From positions 1 to 7,578 of the forward strand of contig USQK01000067.1 of assembly GCA_900556785.1 (NCBI GenBank): a DNA stretch of 7,578 nt, written 5' to 3'. This DNA comes from an uncultured Veillonella sp. (GTDB taxonomy: Bacteria; Bacillota; Negativicutes; Veillonellales; Veillonellaceae). Positions within the stretch are counted from its first letter, which is position 1. The number at the start of each line of letters is the position of its first letter. The translations under genes and the position numbers were made by a program. Shown here piece after piece: positions 1 through 5,324 of the stretch. The notes beneath the pieces are model-generated. The model made no database searches. It was not told the origin of the DNA and saw nothing but the letters and a program-made list of their open reading frames with translations.

Positions 1-58
1 TACAGATTTTCCAACTTATTGGGATTAGTCACACACACTTTTTGTCCTATAACCCCAA

Positions 59-90
59 AAGGACTCTACATTCTAATCAGTAGAGTCCTT
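59..90 (-). terminator. Intrinsic terminator of the XRE/secreted-protein operon
   Basis: A perfect 11-bp inverted repeat (AAGGACTCTAC at 59-69 and GTAGAGTCCTT at 80-90) encloses a 10-nt loop. Read on the minus strand the stem ends in a short TTTT run. It lies 60 nt past the stop codon of the secreted-protein gene. On the plus strand the stem is followed by an AT-rich but interrupted tract, so it may work weakly in that direction too. Confidence 0.85.
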
Positions 91-150
91 TATTATATGT
101 ATACTTAATATGGCGAGCTTTTAAAAATTGCCAATTAGATAATGCTTAGA

Positions 151-594
151 TTATTTTAGCTGACCTGCAGCTACGGCAAGATCTCTCCAATAGATAGCTT
201 GCATATAACCATAAGTATCTGGTTTTAACGTAATCAATTTCGATTTAGGTCGTTTTTCCTCACGTAATACTCTACCTGTACGGGCATCGATAATATTACG
301 TTGTTCTTGGACCCATTGAATTGTATTGGCATCTTGGTCAAAGTAATAATGGTTTATGTACTCTGTCATATAATATTGAGCCCCTTGATGGCTATAGGTG
401 CGACCGATAATTTCAAATTTATTACCTTCACCAGCGATAACTTTAACGCGTTGTTCTGCGTAATAGTTTTGACCATTCATACGATATAAGTAGGCATAAC
501 CTCTTGCATTCTCTAAGTCAGCAATATTGACTGCTTGAGAGGGCAGGATGCCTAAGATTGTGAAAGCTGCTGCAATTAATAAACTACGCTTCAT
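151..594 (-). CDS. Secreted tyrosine-rich protein of unknown function
   Basis: This 147-aa protein is not recognised as a member of any named family. It starts with a typical Sec signal peptide: the basic MKR, a hydrophobic core at about residues 4-17, and a likely cleavage after PSQA (residue 21), leaving about 126 residues outside the cytoplasmic membrane. The N-terminal cleavage motif has no lipobox cysteine, and the whole protein lacks cysteine. The mature part is unusually tyrosine-rich (14 Tyr, with YY pairs at 44-45, 74-75 and 83-84) and looks like a compact beta-rich domain, which is inference. The start is supported by AAGGAG at 600-605, 5 nt before ATG. It is the second gene of an operon, 12 nt behind the XRE-type gene, and a terminator follows. 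A periplasmic or surface role is likely; the function is unknown. Confidence 0.88.
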   Translation of the reverse strand: MKRSLLIAAAFTILGILPSQAVNIADLENARGYAYLYRMNGQNYYAEQRVKVIAGEGNKFEIIGRTYSHQGAQYYMTEYINHYYFDQDANTIQWVQEQRNIIDARTGRVLREEKRPKSKLITLKPDTYGYMQAIYWRDLAVAAGQLK

Positions 595-606
595 TTATTC
601 TCCTTA

Positions 607-882
607 TTACTTTGCATGTGGCTGATCAGACTCAGCTACTACATGGACAACTAATTCTTGATCGGAAGGAATCTGAGCCATAACTACAGGCATTGGTACA
701 CTCATAGCTGCGGCGATACCTTTGATTTGTCGCATCGCAACTGGTATTACAGTACCATCTTCTTGTAAGTTATTTTCTAAGGCTTCAATTTCTGTAACTG
801 TTAAGCCTGCTTTTGTGGCAAAGTCTTCAATGGACACACCATTGGCTTCCCGATATTCTTTAATGAAATCTCCGATATACAT
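607..882 (-). CDS. XRE-family helix-turn-helix protein (small putative regulator)
   Basis: This 91-aa protein has a Cro/C1-type helix-turn-helix in its N-terminal half. Residues 4-14 resemble helix 1, GVSIEDFATKAGL (15-27) resembles helix 2 and the turn, and TVTEIEALEN (28-37) fits the recognition helix. The region at about 47-67 (PVAMRQIKGIAAAMSVP) matches the last two helices of the fold. The remaining tail (68-91) has a short hydrophobic strand, LVVHVVAE, and no recognised effector domain. The start is supported by AGGAGG at 888-893, 5 nt upstream of ATG, and a good promoter lies just before it. It precedes the secreted-protein gene in the same operon, so it may control that gene and itself. 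DNA binding is a family expectation; the target is not known. Confidence 0.9.
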   Translation of the reverse strand: MYIGDFIKEYREANGVSIEDFATKAGLTVTEIEALENNLQEDGTVIPVAMRQIKGIAAAMSVPMPVVMAQIPSDQELVVHVVAESDQPHAK

Positions 883-911
883 AGATTCCTCCTATTTTTA
901 GATACCTTTAT

Positions 912-940
912 ATTGTAATTAAAAATATCATATATGGCAA
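912..940 (-). promoter_or_regulatory. Sigma-70-type promoter of the XRE/secreted-protein operon
   Basis: On the minus strand, TTGCCA (935-940) is followed after exactly 17 nt by TACAAT (912-917). Each hexamer matches the vegetative consensus at 5 of 6 positions. Transcription would begin near 905, giving a leader of about 23 nt with the AGGAGG site. An AT-rich 8-bp inverted repeat (TATTTTTA at 893-900, TAAAAATA at 920-927) brackets the -10 element and could be an operator, but this is weak because of its low complexity. Confidence 0.75.
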
Positions 941-1034
941 TAGATGAATAAGAGATGAAAAAGTAAAAGCGGTGAAGATATCTAAATAGTGTATAACTCA
1001 TGTTTATATATGTATAAATTAATGGACAGTAAAA

Positions 1035-1052
1035 TTGTAAATAAAATTACAA
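1035..1052. promoter_or_regulatory. Palindrome TTGTAA-N6-TTACAA, possible operator
   Basis: A perfect 6-bp inverted repeat with a 6-nt spacer ends 7 nt upstream of the -35 box of the riboswitch promoter. Its layout (TGTAA-N6-TTACA) resembles the two-fold sites of CRP/FNR-family regulators. Its centre would be about 51 nt upstream of the predicted transcription start. AT-rich sequence makes chance palindromes fairly common, so this is only a candidate. Confidence 0.35.
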
Positions 1053-1059
1053 AAATAAA

Positions 1060-1088
1060 TTGACTTAATACGATAGCGGTGTTAATAT
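1060..1088 (+). promoter_or_regulatory. Promoter of the cobalamin riboswitch transcript
   Basis: TTGACT (1060-1065, 5 of 6 matches) is followed after 17 nt by TAATAT (1083-1088, 4 of 6). Transcription would begin around 1095, about 20 nt before the first paired base of the aptamer, as expected for a riboswitch leader. The correct placement raises confidence in an otherwise moderate -10 box. Confidence 0.7.
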
Positions 1089-1114
1089 TAACTCATAGAA
1101 AACATCATATTTGG

Positions 1115-1261
1115 GAATAGGTGCTGAAAAGCATAATAGAGAAGCTGGTTAAATGCCAGCACGGTCCCGCCACTGTATGGTCGAGCGAGTCTAAATTAAG
1201 TCACTGGGAAACTGGGAAGGCTAGATGAGCGATGACGCCGAGTCAGGAGAACTGCCTATTC
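1115..1261 (+). ncRNA. Cobalamin (B12) riboswitch aptamer
   Basis: The conserved features of the cobalamin riboswitch family are present in order. A closing stem pairs GAATAGG (1115-1121) with CCTATTC (1255-1261). Next come AATAGAGAAG and the hairpin GCTGG/CCAGC (1144-1148 with 1156-1160). The core GGTCCCGCCACTGT follows (GCCACTG at 1169-1175), then CTGGGAAGG (1212-1220), GATGACGCCGAGTCAGGAG, and the B12 box AGTCAGGAGAACTGCC (1241-1256). Family knowledge says such RNAs bind a B12 form and switch off B12 synthesis or transport genes. All core elements look intact, so ligand binding is plausible. The odd point is that no protein gene follows. Confidence 0.96.
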
Positions 1262-1277
1262 AACATTCACCATTTGA

Positions 1278-1341
1278 CCTACGAGAGATAGGGAGGAGAA
1301 GTTAATAGCTCCTTTTTACGTATTCGTAAAAAGGATTTTTT
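1278..1341 (+). terminator. Riboswitch expression platform with intrinsic terminator
   Basis: The terminator stem is a perfect 11 bp (TCCTTTTTACG at 1310-1320 with CGTAAAAAGGA at 1325-1335), with a TATT loop and six Ts (1336-1341). Upstream, CCTA (1278-1281) and TAGG (1289-1292) form a short hairpin with a 7-nt loop, in the position where cobalamin riboswitches carry the hairpin that docks onto the aptamer. The purine tract GGGAGGAG (1291-1298) can pair with CTCC (1309-1312) and following Ts. That would compete with the terminator and serve as an antiterminator. It also uses TAGG of the docking hairpin, so the folds are mutually exclusive. The ON/OFF logic is inferred from these overlaps. Confidence 0.85.
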
Positions 1342-1518
1342 AGTTCTATTGAATCTAAATTGCATTATATTTGATTTAGATTTTAGTTCTATACGACCTA
1401 AATGTCGTGCTATGGTCATGGTGGATTACCTTTTTGGTATTACCAGCATGACATATGTTATGACTGTTAATATATTTTATGGTAAATGTAGGGCATGCAT
1501 TTATTCATCATCATCCTA
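1342..1518 (+). other. Hairpin-rich non-coding segment downstream of the riboswitch
   Basis: This segment lies where the riboswitch-controlled gene should be, but no ORF with a ribosome binding site is visible. It holds three possible stem-loops. One is a perfect 9-bp stem, AATCTAAAT (1352-1360) with ATTTAGATT (1374-1382). The second is ACGAC/GTCGT (1393-1397 with 1404-1408). The third is a longer imperfect hairpin at 1411-1455 built on GTCATG (1415-1420) and CATGAC (1447-1452), with inner TGG/CCA and TACC/GGTA pairs. A 12-bp direct repeat, TTTTAGTTCTAT, occurs at 1338-1349 and 1381-1392. It may be the body of a riboswitch-controlled small RNA or the scar of a lost gene. Confidence 0.45.
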
Positions 1519-1573
1519 AAAAAGAGGCTGACCCAGGGTTCTAGTAGTTCGGATTCTGGGTCAGTCTCTTTTT
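1519..1573. terminator. Strong bidirectional intrinsic terminator
   Basis: AAAAAGAGGCTGACCCAG (1519-1536) pairs with CTGGGTCAGTCTCTTTTT (1556-1573) over 18 positions, with a single G-T wobble, around a 19-nt loop. The stem is flanked by A and T runs, so it can stop transcripts from either side. On the plus strand it would end any transcript that reads through the riboswitch terminator, giving an RNA of about 480 nt. It also shields the tRNA and mfd promoters from upstream transcription. Confidence 0.92.
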
Positions 1574-1794
1574 ATTTTGTAAATATTAGTTATCGGTAAG
1601 ACCTTTTAGATTGAGACCTGTAGAGTTTAGGTTTAGATGAGGCGTTAAGCGTTAATAGATATACAATTGTAGAGTTAAGATTTTTTAGTTTTAGAATTTG
1701 TTTTAGATTTACGTAAATCATAAGGTTTAGATAGTTGTTTTTCTTGGAATTTATTTTTAGATATATGGATTTTAAGTCATTTATAAAAAAATGA
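1574..1794. other. AT-rich, C-poor spacer with recurring TTTAGAT words
   Basis: No supported gene is visible in this stretch. On the plus strand TTTAGAT occurs five times (1605, 1632, 1702, 1726, 1756), with three further TTTAG words. By hand count, 1621-1800 holds 36 G but only 8 C. The minus strand happens to be open for 73 codons at 1590-1811, but the predicted protein is low-complexity (K, N, L, S) and has no ribosome binding site, so it is treated as a by-product of the composition. Confidence 0.5.
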
Positions 1795-1823
1795 TTGACG
1801 ATGAATTCCATACATGATATTAT
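1795..1823 (+). promoter_or_regulatory. Promoter of tRNA-Leu
   Basis: TTGACG (1795-1800) and TATTAT (1818-1823) are separated by exactly 17 nt, each matching the consensus at 5 of 6 positions. A TG at 1815-1816 adds an extended -10. The predicted start near 1830 lies about 9 nt before the mature tRNA, as expected for a single tRNA unit. Confidence 0.85.
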
Positions 1824-1838
1824 TATTTCAGTTGAGAC

Positions 1839-1923
1839 GCGGGAGTGGCGGAATTGGCAGACGCACCAGACTTAGGATCTGGCGCCTTACGGCGTGGGGG
1901 TTCAAGTCCCTTCTCCCGCACCA
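1839..1923 (+). tRNA. tRNA-Leu (anticodon UAG)
   Basis: This is an 85-nt class II tRNA. The acceptor stem pairs GCGGGAG (1839-1845) with CTCCCGC (1913-1919), followed by discriminator A (1920) and an encoded CCA (1921-1923). The anticodon stem CCAGA/TCTGG (1866-1870 with 1878-1882) encloses loop CTTAGGA with anticodon TAG at 1873-1875. The long variable arm (GCGCCTTACGGCGT) and the T-arm with GTTCAAGTC are present. Discriminator A and the long variable arm fit leucine identity. The anticodon would read CUA and CUG, possibly other CUN codons by wobble. Confidence 0.98.
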
Positions 1924-1931
1924 ACTTTATT

Positions 1932-1957
1932 GCACCTTTTGAGGTGCTATTTTTTTT
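1932..1957 (+). terminator. Terminator of tRNA-Leu
   Basis: GCACCT (1932-1937) pairs with AGGTGC (1942-1947) around a TTTG loop, followed by TA and eight Ts (1950-1957). It starts 9 nt after the tRNA CCA end and separates the tRNA from the mfd transcript. Confidence 0.92.
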
Positions 1958-1966
1958 GCCTAAAAA

Positions 1967-1975
1967 TGTTATAAT
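1967..1975 (+). promoter_or_regulatory. Extended -10 promoter of the mfd operon
   Basis: TGTTATAAT combines a perfect TATAAT (1970-1975) with the TGN extension. No good -35 hexamer lies 16-18 nt upstream, where the T-run of the tRNA terminator sits; extended -10 promoters often lack one. Transcription would begin near 1982, giving a 25-nt leader to the first ATG of mfd. Confidence 0.7.
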
Positions 1976-2006
1976 AAACGAGTTAGAACTATTTATTTAA
2001 ATAATC

Positions 2007-5000
2007 ATGAATACTATATGGTGCAGTATGGATAATACATTAACTAAGCTGCTTTCACAGAACCCATCCTTTGTGGATGGGCTAAACGCATTTCAGCGGA
2101 AAGGAAAGTCAGTCATATATGGTCTAAGTGGATCTCAAAAGAGTTTCCTCTTAAACCAAGCTTTTGCTACAGGCCTTACAAAGCCCGTAGTTATCGTAGT
2201 CCATGATAAGGACCATAAAGAGATGTGGGAACGAGATTTAGCCTTTTTCTGGCCTAATATCCCAGTCCTTTCATTTCCTATAACTGACAATGTGGAGTTT
2301 ACAACGACTGCTCGTAGCCTTGAAGATCAAGGTGCACAAATGCGTGCATTAGCATTGCTAGCATGGCAAGAACCTGCCGTAGTTATAGCGAATGCAGAAG
2401 AGGTTACACAATATGTAGTATCTCCACAATATTTAAAAGGCCAGTCGTTACATTTTTCTTTGAATGATACGATTGAACGCGATACAGCTCTTGAACAGCT
2501 TGTCACAATTGGATATGAACGTGTAGACCAGGTGGAACAACGTGGTCATTTTGCCGTGCGTGGGGATATTCTAGATATTTATCCTGTTAATAGTGAACAT
2601 CCAATACGAATTGAGTTCTTTGGCGATGAAATCGATACATTGCGGTTCTTCTCTGTTGAGAACCAACGTTCCATTGAACAAATTGATTCGTATACGGTGA
2701 CACCTTTATTCCTTGGTAAAAGTGATGCAGATTGCACCTTATTATCTTATGTGAAAGACGGGACTCTCATTTATGATGAGCCCGGTCGTATCCAGGAAGC
2801 ATTAAAGAAATTCCTCAAGGAAGATCCTACACATCGGAAAAATCATTGCGACTGGAGTGAATTGCAACGTACTGTAGAGGCTACAAATCAAGTAGCTTTC
2901 ACATTTATGCAACAACGCTCTATCGGTCTACCTGGATTTAATCCAATCGGTATTCAAGGTAAGACGATGACGAGCTTTGAGCGTCAAATTCCCCTCCTAA
3001 CAGATGAAATTAAGCAATGGCACCGCCTCAATCATCAAGTTGTATTGGTATTAAATAACCAACAACGACGAGAAGGTATTGAACGAGCTCTTGAAGGTGA
3101 AGGGATTGCATTTGTTCATAGTGAGGAATGGATTGCAAAACCTAATACGGTCATTATTTTACAAGGTTTATTGACCGATGGTTTTGAATTGCCAAATAGT
3201 CATTTAGTAGTTGTTGTAGAAGGCAATATTTACGGACAACAAAAACGTAAGCTTCGCAACAAGCCTAAAAAGGGCCAAGAAATCAACTACTTTACGGATT
3301 TAACACCAGGTGACTATGTAGTTCATAGCATGCATGGTATTGGTAAGTATATTGGCCTTAAAACGATAGAAACAGAAGGCATTCACCGGGACTATATTGA
3401 AATCGCCTATGCCGGAACGGATAAGTTATTCCTACCAGCAAACAATCTAGATCAGTTACAAAAATACATTGGCAATGAAGGTGATGTGCCACGCATCCAT
3501 AAAATGGGTGGCCGTGATTGGGCTAAGGTTGTTACAAAGGCCAAAAAATCCATTGATGATTTGGCAGATAAGCTCGTTGAGATCTATGCACAACGAGAAA
3601 TTACAGAAGGATTTGCATTTTTGCCAGATCAACCATGGCAGCAAGAGTTTGAAGATGCCTTCCCTTATGAAGAAACGGAAGACCAATTACAGGCTACAGC
3701 AGAAATAAAGGCATCCATGGAAAAACCTGTTCCTATGGATCGATTGCTGGCGGGTGATGTAGGCTTTGGTAAAACAGAAGTGGCTATGCGTGCCATCTTT
3801 AAGGCCGTTATGAGTGGCAAACAGGTTGCGGTGCTCGTACCGACAACAGTTCTTGCACAGCAACATTTCCAAACCTTCTGGAATCGTTTTGCTCCGTTTG
3901 GGGTCAAAGTAGATGTGCTCAATCGTTTCCGCAGTACATCTGAGAAGAAACAAGTTCTAAAAGGTGTAGAGGATGGCTCTATCGATGTTCTCATCGGAAC
4001 CCATTCACTACTTAATAAAAAAGTAGTCTTTAAAGACTTAGGCATGCTTGTTGTTGATGAAGAACAACGCTTCGGGGTAGCACAAAAGGAAAAATGGAAA
4101 GAGTGGGCTAGTAATATTGATGTGCTCACCTTGAGTGCAACCCCAATTCCTCGGACTTTACATATGTCTCTTGTAGGTGTTCGGGAGATGTCTGTTATCA
4201 ACACGCCACCAGAGGAACGATTACCGGTTCAGACCTATGTGGTGGAATATGATATGAACATCGTTGCTGATGCCATCAAGCGAGAATTGGCACGGGGCGG
4301 ACAAGTTTACTTCGTATATAATCGCGTTGCATCAATTAATCATATGGGTGAGTTATTAGAAGCAGCATTACCTGGTTTACGCTATGCTATTGCTCATGGT
4401 CAGATGACGGGCCGTCAAATTGAAGAAATTATGACGGATTTCTATGAAGGCCATTATGATGTATTATTGTCTACAAGTATCATTGAAACCGGCTTAGATA
4501 TTCCTAATGCCAATACCATCATCATTTATGATGCGGACCGATTAGGTTTATCTCAGCTATATCAAATGCGTGGACGCGTAGGGCGTTCTCGTAGACGGGC
4601 CTATGCATACTTTATGTATCGACCTGACAAAATGCTTTCAGAGGCTGCAGAAAAGCGCTTGAAAGCTATTGAAGAGTTCACAGAGCTCGGTGCTGGTTTT
4701 AAATTGGCGATGCGAGATTTAGAAATCCGTGGTGCTGGTAATCTCTTAGGTTCACAGCAACATGGTAACATCGCCTCTGTCGGCTTTGGTATGTACGTAA
4801 GTATGTTGGAAGAAGCCATTGCGAAGGCTCAAAATAAAGAGGTAGAGCGCGAGGTCTCCATTGATCCAGCCATCGACTTAGAGGTAGATGCCTTTATCGA
4901 CGATGCGTATATCAAAGATAGTGCCCGCAAAATTTCTGTATACCAACGATTGTTACATATTAAATCAAAAGAACAGCTTGATGATATGACAGACGAACTC

Positions 5001-5324
5001 ATCGACCGGTTCGGTACGCCAACAGATCCGGTGGACCGATTATTGCGCATTGCCCAAATTAAAGAGCAAGCACGTTTACTTGGCATTAAAAGTATCGTTC
5101 GTAGAGATCAACAGCTTACCATTCATTGGCATGATGATTCTAAGATGGCCGACTGGGATATGGGGGCTGTACGAGAAGATCTATGGAAGAAGATGAAATT
5201 TGCAGACACCAAGCCAGCCACATTATATGTAAGCCTTAATGGCATGAAAGGTTCTATTTTGACCATTACGGAAGCGGTGATGAAGGCTCTTAGCCAGAAA
5301 TCATCGTCTAAGGAGGGCCTATGA
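2007..5324 (+). CDS. mfd: Transcription-repair coupling factor Mfd
   Basis: Mfd is an ATP-driven DNA translocase that removes RNA polymerase stalled at lesions and recruits UvrA for nucleotide excision repair. The 1105-aa protein is close to full family length. The N-terminal third resembles UvrB (GLSGSQKS at 39-46, RGDILDIYP at 185-193). The RNA-polymerase-interaction domain begins near LTPGDYVVH (432-440). The RecG-like helicase module has Walker A GDVGFGKTE (583-591, K589), DEEQ box (684-687), LSATPIPRTL (709-718), motif VI QMRGRVGRS (853-861) and the TRG translocation region with RDLEIRGAGNLLG (903-915). The C-terminal domain follows from about 970. Neither ATG 2007 nor in-frame ATG 2028 (giving 1098 aa) has a clear ribosome binding site, so the start is uncertain. 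It overlaps the next gene by ATGA. Confidence 0.98.
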   Translation: MNTIWCSMDNTLTKLLSQNPSFVDGLNAFQRKGKSVIYGLSGSQKSFLLNQAFATGLTKPVVIVVHDKDHKEMWERDLAFFWPNIPVLSFPITDNVEFTTTARSLEDQGAQMRALALLAWQEPAVVIANAEEVTQYVVSPQYLKGQSLHFSLNDTIERDTALEQLVTIGYERVDQVEQRGHFAVRGDILDIYPVNSEHPIRIEFFGDEIDTLRFFSVENQRSIEQIDSYTVTPLFLGKSDADCTLLSYVKDGTLIYDEPGRIQEALKKFLKEDPTHRKNHCDWSELQRTVEATNQVAFTFMQQRSIGLPGFNPIGIQGKTMTSFERQIPLLTDEIKQWHRLNHQVVLVLNNQQRREGIERALEGEGIAFVHSEEWIAKPNTVIILQGLLTDGFELPNSHLVVVVEGNIYGQQKRKLRNKPKKGQEINYFTDLTPGDYVVHSMHGIGKYIGLKTIETEGIHRDYIEIAYAGTDKLFLPANNLDQLQKYIGNEGDVPRIHKMGGRDWAKVVTKAKKSIDDLADKLVEIYAQREITEGFAFLPDQPWQQEFEDAFPYEETEDQLQATAEIKASMEKPVPMDRLLAGDVGFGKTEVAMRAIFKAVMSGKQVAVLVPTTVLAQQHFQTFWNRFAPFGVKVDVLNRFRSTSEKKQVLKGVEDGSIDVLIGTHSLLNKKVVFKDLGMLVVDEEQRFGVAQKEKWKEWASNIDVLTLSATPIPRTLHMSLVGVREMSVINTPPEERLPVQTYVVEYDMNIVADAIKRELARGGQVYFVYNRVASINHMGELLEAALPGLRYAIAHGQMTGRQIEEIMTDFYEGHYDVLLSTSIIETGLDIPNANTIIIYDADRLGLSQLYQMRGRVGRSRRRAYAYFMYRPDKMLSEAAEKRLKAIEEFTELGAGFKLAMRDLEIRGAGNLLGSQQHGNIASVGFGMYVSMLEEAIAKAQNKEVEREVSIDPAIDLEVDAFIDDAYIKDSARKISVYQRLLHIKSKEQLDDMTDELIDRFGTPTDPVDRLLRIAQIKEQARLLGIKSIVRRDQQLTIHWHDDSKMADWDMGAVREDLWKKMKFADTKPATLYVSLNGMKGSILTITEAVMKALSQKSSSKEGL

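Noticed and set aside
301..489. Plus-strand ORF opposite the secreted-protein gene
   Set aside because: It is antisense to a gene with a clear signal peptide and ribosome binding site, and has no initiation signals of its own.
801..1001. 66-codon minus-strand ORF overlapping the XRE gene start
   Set aside because: It overlaps the better-supported gene in another frame, spans its promoter and has no ribosome binding site.
1342..1518. Dual ANTAR-type hairpins as in the B12-controlled EutV-sequestering RNAs
   Set aside because: The visible loops do not show the paired six-base loops with A in position 1 and G in position 4 expected for ANTAR targets.
1412..1519. 35-codon plus-strand ORF (starts MVMVDYLFG) downstream of the riboswitch
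   Set aside because: There is no ribosome binding site, its start lies inside a strong hairpin, and it has no recognisable motif. It does not resemble any B12-related protein.
1479..1544. 21-codon ORF containing a HHH stretch, considered as the tail of a CbtB-like or other metal-binding protein
   Set aside because: It is too short, has no ribosome binding site, an in-frame stop lies just upstream, and its end runs into the terminator stem. The three histidines come from a CATCATCAT run.
1621..1640. TTTAGGTTTAG resembling a telomere-like repeat
   Set aside because: Only one and a half units are present and the rest of the spacer is irregular.
1590..1811. 73-codon open frame on the minus strand ending 17 nt before the bidirectional terminator
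   Set aside because: There is no ribosome binding site, the product is low-complexity and rich in K, N, L and S, and the openness follows from the C-poor plus strand. The terminator placement is the only point in its favour.
3665..4204. 179-codon antisense ORF inside mfd
   Set aside because: It lies opposite the most conserved helicase region of mfd; the composition is a mirror of the coding strand and no initiation signals are seen.
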